Positions 60,348-64,000 of a DNA stretch of 64,000 bases are shown one piece after another. The notes beneath the pieces are model-generated. The model was not told the origin of the DNA, searched no databases, and saw only the letters and a list, made by a program, of their open reading frames with translations. This DNA is from Clostridium sp. AM30-24 (lineage in GTDB: Bacteria > Bacillota > Clostridia > Lachnospirales > Lachnospiraceae). Numbering within the stretch: position 1 is the first letter of the stretch; the number at the start of each line of letters is the position of its first letter. A program made the position numbers and the translations under genes. The stretch covers positions 1 through 64,000 of the forward strand of contig NZ_QUJB01000013.1 of the NCBI RefSeq assembly GCF_003480435.1, in the 5' to 3' direction.

Positions 60348-61684
60348 TGTAACAGCCCCTCTTTAATCACTTTTGCCATATAGTCGATCTTTTCGTCTGT
60401 CATTCCCGGATAAACGCCGACCCAGAAGGTATCGCTCATGATCCGGTCTGTATTTTCCAGAGTGCCTACTACGCGGTAGCCCTTTTTCTCAGCTCTCATC
60501 TCATCGAAGCACGGGTGCTTGATGAGGTTTCCGGCAAACAGCATTCTCGTCTGGATCCCTTTGCTCTCAATATACTGGACGAGCTTATTTCTGTCTGTTC
60601 CCTCTTTGCATGTGATCAGGAAGCCGAACCAGCTCGGTCTGGAATTCTCAGCCGGTACCGGAAGGATCAGACGATCCTCCGTCTCTGCGAGAGCGGCTCT
60701 CAGGCGGTCGAAATTGTGGCGTCTGCGCTCCACGAAGGTCGGGAATTTCTCGATCTGGGCACATCCGATGGCTGCCTGAAGGTCTGTGGCTTTCAGATTG
60801 TATCCAAAATGGGAGTATACATATTTGTGGTCATAGCCTAACGGCAGTTCGCCGTACTGTCTGTCGAAGCGGTGTCCGCAGAGGTTGTCATGTCCGGACG
60901 GGCAGACACAGTCCCGGCCCCAGTCGCGGAAGGAACGGATGATCTTGTTTAACAGCGGGTTGTCCGTGTAAACGGCTCCGCCCTCGCCCATCGTCATATG
61001 GTGCGGCGGATAGAAGCTGGAGGTTCCGATATCGCCTACGGTTCCGGTAAATTTCTCCTCACCGTTGATGGTGTATCTGGAACCTAACGCGTCGCAGTTG
61101 TCCTCAACGAGCCACAGGTTATGTTTTTCACAGAATTCCTTTACTGCCTTTAAATCGAACGGGTTTCCGAGTGTATGGGCGATCATGACTGCCTTTGTCT
61201 TCTCGGAGAGTGCTGCTTCTAACTTTGTTACATCGATATTGTACTGTGGAATCGTCACATCAACAAATACCGGAACAGCGCCGTACTGGATCGCCGGAGT
61301 CACGGTTGTCGGGAAACCTGCTGCAACAGTGATGATCTCATCTCCGCGCTTTACACGGCGGTCGCCGAGCAGAGGGGATGTGAGTGTCATGAACGCTACG
61401 AGGTTTGCAGATGAGCCGGAGTTTACAAGGGCACAGTAGCGCACCTGAAGATACTCCGCAAGCTTCTTCTCAAACTCGTCCGTGTATCGTCCGGATGTAA
61501 GCCAGAATTCAAGGGAACTGTCCACAAGGTTTACCATCTCCCTGCTGTCATACACGCGGGATGCATACGGGATTCGGTCTCCCTCATGAAATTCCTTTTT
61601 CTGGTTGTGGAATTTATCGGCATATTCGGCTACAAGGTCAAGGATCTCTTTTCTTGCCTCTGCCTCTGTCTTATTCTCAAACAT
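60344..61684 (-). CDS. rfbH: CDP-6-deoxy-L-threo-D-glycero-4-hexulose-3-dehydrase (E1)
   Basis: 446 residues with AGGAAAGGA upstream. It has the aminotransferase fold, but the PLP-binding Lys is replaced by His in SSFYPPHHMTMGEGGAV, the hallmark of the 3-dehydrase that removes the C3 hydroxyl group via PMP. A cysteine set (DCVCPSGHDNLC) fits the [2Fe-2S] centre of this enzyme. It acts on CDP-4-keto-6-deoxyglucose made by RfbF and RfbG encoded upstream. The reductase partner (E3) and the final epimerase or reductase are not in this window, so the end sugar is open. Confidence 0.93.
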   Translation of the reverse strand: MFENKTEAEARKEILDLVAEYADKFHNQKKEFHEGDRIPYASRVYDSREMVNLVDSSLEFWLTSGRYTDEFEKKLAEYLQVRYCALVNSGSSANLVAFMTLTSPLLGDRRVKRGDEIITVAAGFPTTVTPAIQYGAVPVFVDVTIPQYNIDVTKLEAALSEKTKAVMIAHTLGNPFDLKAVKEFCEKHNLWLVEDNCDALGSRYTINGEEKFTGTVGDIGTSSFYPPHHMTMGEGGAVYTDNPLLNKIIRSFRDWGRDCVCPSGHDNLCGHRFDRQYGELPLGYDHKYVYSHFGYNLKATDLQAAIGCAQIEKFPTFVERRRHNFDRLRAALAETEDRLILPVPAENSRPSWFGFLITCKEGTDRNKLVQYIESKGIQTRMLFAGNLIKHPCFDEMRAEKKGYRVVGTLENTDRIMSDTFWVGVYPGMTDEKIDYMAKVIKEGLLQ

Positions 61685-61707
61685 AATATTTTCCTTTCCT
61701 TCACGTT

Positions 61708-62766
61708 CTACTGGAACATCTCTTTGATCTGTCTGTCCATCACAGACACAACATCGCCATTCTTCTCATACTCCTGACACCACTCAACGGTGAGTCCGAT
61801 GGCCTCCTTCACGCCATAGCGCGGGTGCCATCCAAATGTGGTCTTTAACTTGGAGCAGTCGAGTTTTAAGAAGTTTGCCTCGTGAGGACCTCCGTCGCTC
61901 TTGTTTTCCCAGGAAAGTCCATGTCCCCAGGCGCTGCAGAACATATCCACAAGCTCACCTGTGGTCACGCAGTCCTTGTCATCCGGTCCCACATTGTAGT
62001 ATCCGGCGTATGTCCCGTCCTCATACTGCGCCTTTGCCACCATGAGATATGCCGCAAGCGGCTCCAGCACATGCTGATACGGGCGCGTGGAATGCGGATT
62101 GCGGACAATGATCGGCTTTTTCGCCATCGCCGCACGGACACAATCCGGGACGATACGGTCATTGGCGAAATCGCCGCCGCCGATGACGTTTCCTGCACGA
62201 CAGGTTGAGATCGCACAGTGTCCGTCCGCGAAGAAGGACTTCCTGTAGCTGTGGGTCACAAGCTCAGAACATGATTTGCTGTTGGAATACGGGTCATATC
62301 CGTCCAGACGGTCCACCTCACGGTAGCCGTACTCCCACTCCCTGTTCTCGTAGACCTTGTCCGTTGTCACATTTAAGAAGGATTTTACGCAGGGATTTAA
62401 GCGGACACATTCCAGAATATTGACTGTACCCATAACATTTGTCTCGTAGGTGTAGACAGGATCCCTGTAGGAATCTCTCACGATCGGCTGCGCCGCCAGA
62501 TGCAGTACGATCTCCGGTTTTGTCTCCTCGAATACCTGCTTTAAATGGGCAAGATCCCGGATATCGCCGATAACGGAATTCATCTTTCCCTCAAGACTTG
62601 CCATCTGAAACAGTGCCGGATCTGTCGGCGGTTTTAAGGAGTATCCTGTGACCTTGGCACCGGCATTTACAAGGATTCTGGAAAGCCAGGTTCCTTTAAA
62701 ACCGGTATGTCCGGTTACAAGGACCTTCTTTCCTTTATAAAAGTCAAAAACTTCTTTTAAGTTCAT
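61708..62766 (-). CDS. rfbG: CDP-glucose 4,6-dehydratase
   Basis: About 352 residues. ATG 62766 with GGAGA upstream is chosen; an in-frame extension of 16 codons lacks support. It is a short-chain dehydrogenase fold: NAD site VLVTGHTGFKGTWL and the catalytic Tyr-Lys pair in YDPYSNSKSCSE. The His-rich TRPYQHVLEPLAAYL segment is typical of RfbG. It converts CDP-D-glucose to CDP-4-keto-6-deoxy-D-glucose. The gene lies between rfbF and rfbH in the biosynthetic order. Confidence 0.94.
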   Translation of the reverse strand: MNLKEVFDFYKGKKVLVTGHTGFKGTWLSRILVNAGAKVTGYSLKPPTDPALFQMASLEGKMNSVIGDIRDLAHLKQVFEETKPEIVLHLAAQPIVRDSYRDPVYTYETNVMGTVNILECVRLNPCVKSFLNVTTDKVYENREWEYGYREVDRLDGYDPYSNSKSCSELVTHSYRKSFFADGHCAISTCRAGNVIGGGDFANDRIVPDCVRAAMAKKPIIVRNPHSTRPYQHVLEPLAAYLMVAKAQYEDGTYAGYYNVGPDDKDCVTTGELVDMFCSAWGHGLSWENKSDGGPHEANFLKLDCSKLKTTFGWHPRYGVKEAIGLTVEWCQEYEKNGDVVSVMDRQIKEMFQ

Positions 62767-62825
62767 GTTCTCTTCTCCAATTATGAACCTTTCCTTTTCG
62801 CATTTATTTCGCATTTGTCTGTTCA

Positions 62826-62863
62826 GCAGGTCTGTGCATCTGCTGCGCTGACCGTAAAAAAAT
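62826..62863 (+). repeat. Intergenic repeat, copy 3
   Basis: Starts GCAGGTCTGTGCATC and contains the core TGCGCTGACCGTAA, as in the copies at 27931-27967 and 57636-57673. It lies in the gap between rfbF and rfbG, oriented against these genes. Confidence 0.7.
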
Positions 62864-62890
62864 TCAGACCGGAAAGGATTTCTCTGTTTC

Positions 62891-63664
62891 TTACTCCCAA
62901 ATCTTCCACGGCGCGTTTCCGGACTGCCACATCGCCTCTAACTGCTGTTTCTCGCGCTGGGTATCCATACACTTCCAGAATCCCTCGTGGCGGTATGCCA
63001 TGAGCTCGCCGTCCTTCGCGAGGTTTCTTAACGGTGCCTGCTCGAATACAGTGGAATCGCCCTCGATATAATCAAATACGCCCGGATTTAATACCATATA
63101 ACCGCCGTTGATCAGGCTGCCGTCATCGTCATTCTTCTCGCGGAAGGAATTGATCTTTCCGTTATCCTCAAGGTCAAGGACACCGAAGCGCTGTCCGATA
63201 TTGACTGCCGTGATGGTCGCGATCTTTCCATGACTTCTGTGGAACTCTTCCAGTGCCTTTAAGTCGATGTTTGCGAGACCGTCGCCGTAGGTCAGCATAA
63301 ACGGCTCATTTCCCACATAATCTTTGATCCTCTTTACGCGTCCGCCGGTCATGGTGTTGAGTCCTGTGTCGATCAGAGTCACCTTCCACGGCTCCGCATA
63401 GTTATTGTGGACCTTCATGCTGTTGTTCGCAAGATCGAAGGTCACGTCAGATGTGTGAAGGAAGTAATCTGCAAAGAACTCCTTTACCACATACTGTTTG
63501 TATCCCAGACAAATAATAAATTCGTTATACCCGAACTGGGAATAATATTTCATGATATGCCACATGATCGGCTTCTCGCCGATTTCAATCATCGGCTTTG
63601 GTTTTAAATGGCTCTCCTCGCTGATCCTTGTTCCGAATCCTCCTGCCAGGATTACTACTTTCAT
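62891..63664 (-). CDS. rfbF: Glucose-1-phosphate cytidylyltransferase
   Basis: 257 residues; ATG 63664 follows GGAGGT. The nucleotidyltransferase start VVILAGGFGTRISEESHLKPKPMIEIG has the Gly-rich loop and Lys of this family, and GDGLANIDLKALEEFH carries the metal-binding Asp. It makes CDP-glucose from CTP and glucose-1-phosphate, the entry step to CDP-dideoxysugars. It starts 4 bp after the end of an upstream partial gene, so the operon continues beyond the window. Confidence 0.94.
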   Translation of the reverse strand: MKVVILAGGFGTRISEESHLKPKPMIEIGEKPIMWHIMKYYSQFGYNEFIICLGYKQYVVKEFFADYFLHTSDVTFDLANNSMKVHNNYAEPWKVTLIDTGLNTMTGGRVKRIKDYVGNEPFMLTYGDGLANIDLKALEEFHRSHGKIATITAVNIGQRFGVLDLEDNGKINSFREKNDDDGSLINGGYMVLNPGVFDYIEGDSTVFEQAPLRNLAKDGELMAYRHEGFWKCMDTQREKQQLEAMWQSGNAPWKIWE

Positions 63665-63668
63665 AGGT

Positions 63669-64000
63669 TTACCTCCATATATTCCAACCGTTTTCTTTGA
63701 GGACCGTAAGCGCTTCCCGGCATCCCGGTTTGTGATACTCCAGCGCGTCCTCCAGTGTTTTATCTGACTCATTTTCGAAATTTAATAAGATCTGTTTTAC
63801 TTCGTCCCGGTTATGTTCTTTCCGGTATTTCCCGAAATGGAACTCTTCTGCCGTTGTCATCACATTTCCAATGAGGAACATGGCGGCGAGGGCAATGGAT
63901 AATATCTTTACCAGCTTTGGCAAAGAATCTTTTTCAATCCTGCTGATATGCTGTGCCCCTTTCGGCTCTGTGCCTTTGCTTTCCCTGCATTCTTCCTTTT
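63669..64000 (-). CDS. Partial CDS, C-terminal part of a membrane-anchored protein of unknown function
   Basis: The frame is open from the window edge to a stop at 63669, about 109 residues. It contains one hydrophobic segment (ILSIALAAMFLIGNVM), then a charged part ending LEYHKPGCREALTVLKENGWNIWR. The stop lies 4 bp before the rfbF start, whose ribosome binding site overlaps it, which supports operon membership. The true start is outside the window and the family is not recognised. Confidence 0.55.
   Translation of the reverse strand, partial: KEECRESKGTEPKGAQHISRIEKDSLPKLVKILSIALAAMFLIGNVMTTAEEFHFGKYRKEHNRDEVKQILLNFENESDKTLEDALEYHKPGCREALTVLKENGWNIWR

Overview
The window looks like a chromosomal segment of an anaerobic gut-type Firmicute, most likely Lachnospiraceae (class Clostridia). 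The evidence is strong AGGAGG-type ribosome binding sites, a pyruvate formate-lyase with its activase, an [FeFe] hydrogenase, several RbsA-type sugar importers, YesM/YesN-type two-component proteins and a ZTP riboswitch ahead of pflB. No rRNA, tRNA, CRISPR array or intact mobile element was seen. Most genes lie on the minus strand. Where an in-frame start with a clear ribosome binding site lies inside a longer open frame, the shorter start is given.

Region 1 (1-11.7 kb, minus strand): a DUF3798 lipoprotein, an RbsA-like ATPase and two permeases form an importer. A PepV-like dipeptidase, a second ABC system (ATPase plus an ABC-2 permease fused to a GldG domain), a DUF4340 membrane protein and the first codons of a probable dihydroxy-acid dehydratase relative follow. 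One near-consensus promoter at 11692-11720 probably serves them, with an attenuator after the lipoprotein gene.

Region 2 (11.7-18.3 kb): an AT-rich tract with an IS4-type transposase remnant, a tannase-like lipoprotein, enolase, and mgtE behind a long leader holding a 33-codon reading frame and a terminator-like structure.

Region 3 (18.4-32.2 kb, minus strand): a sugar locus. A response regulator and a histidine kinase with almost no extracytoplasmic part overlap a gene for a double ABC ATPase whose catalytic motifs are lost in both halves. Next come a ROK kinase, an intact RbsA/RbsC importer, a lipoprotein made of two nearly identical sugar-binding domains, a D-lyxose/mannose isomerase-like enzyme, a DUF4432 mutarotase-like protein, a PfkB kinase and an EamA transporter. 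The likely flow is sensing, import, isomerisation to a ketose and phosphorylation.

Region 4 (32.2-46.2 kb): pflB under a ZTP riboswitch, pflA, pth-mfd, an [FeFe] hydrogenase with a NuoF/GltD-like partner, and a divergent FAD-dependent dehydrogenase. Region 5 (46.2-57.7 kb): housekeeping and mixed genes: a ferredoxin-type aldo/keto reductase, ispE-gntR-small acidic protein, GNAT, cyclophilin, SIMPL lipoprotein, RocB-like peptidase, AGCS symporter, phospholipase C-like protein and a glutamine-amidotransferase-type hydrolase. Region 6 (57.8-64 kb): a lipoprotein and a surface-glycan operon (rfbF, rfbG, rfbH, licD, GT2) for a CDP-linked dideoxysugar intermediate.

The most distinctive items are the pseudo-ABC ATPase tied to the two-component system, the tandem-duplicated binding protein, the mgtE leader and a 38-bp intergenic repeat present three times.
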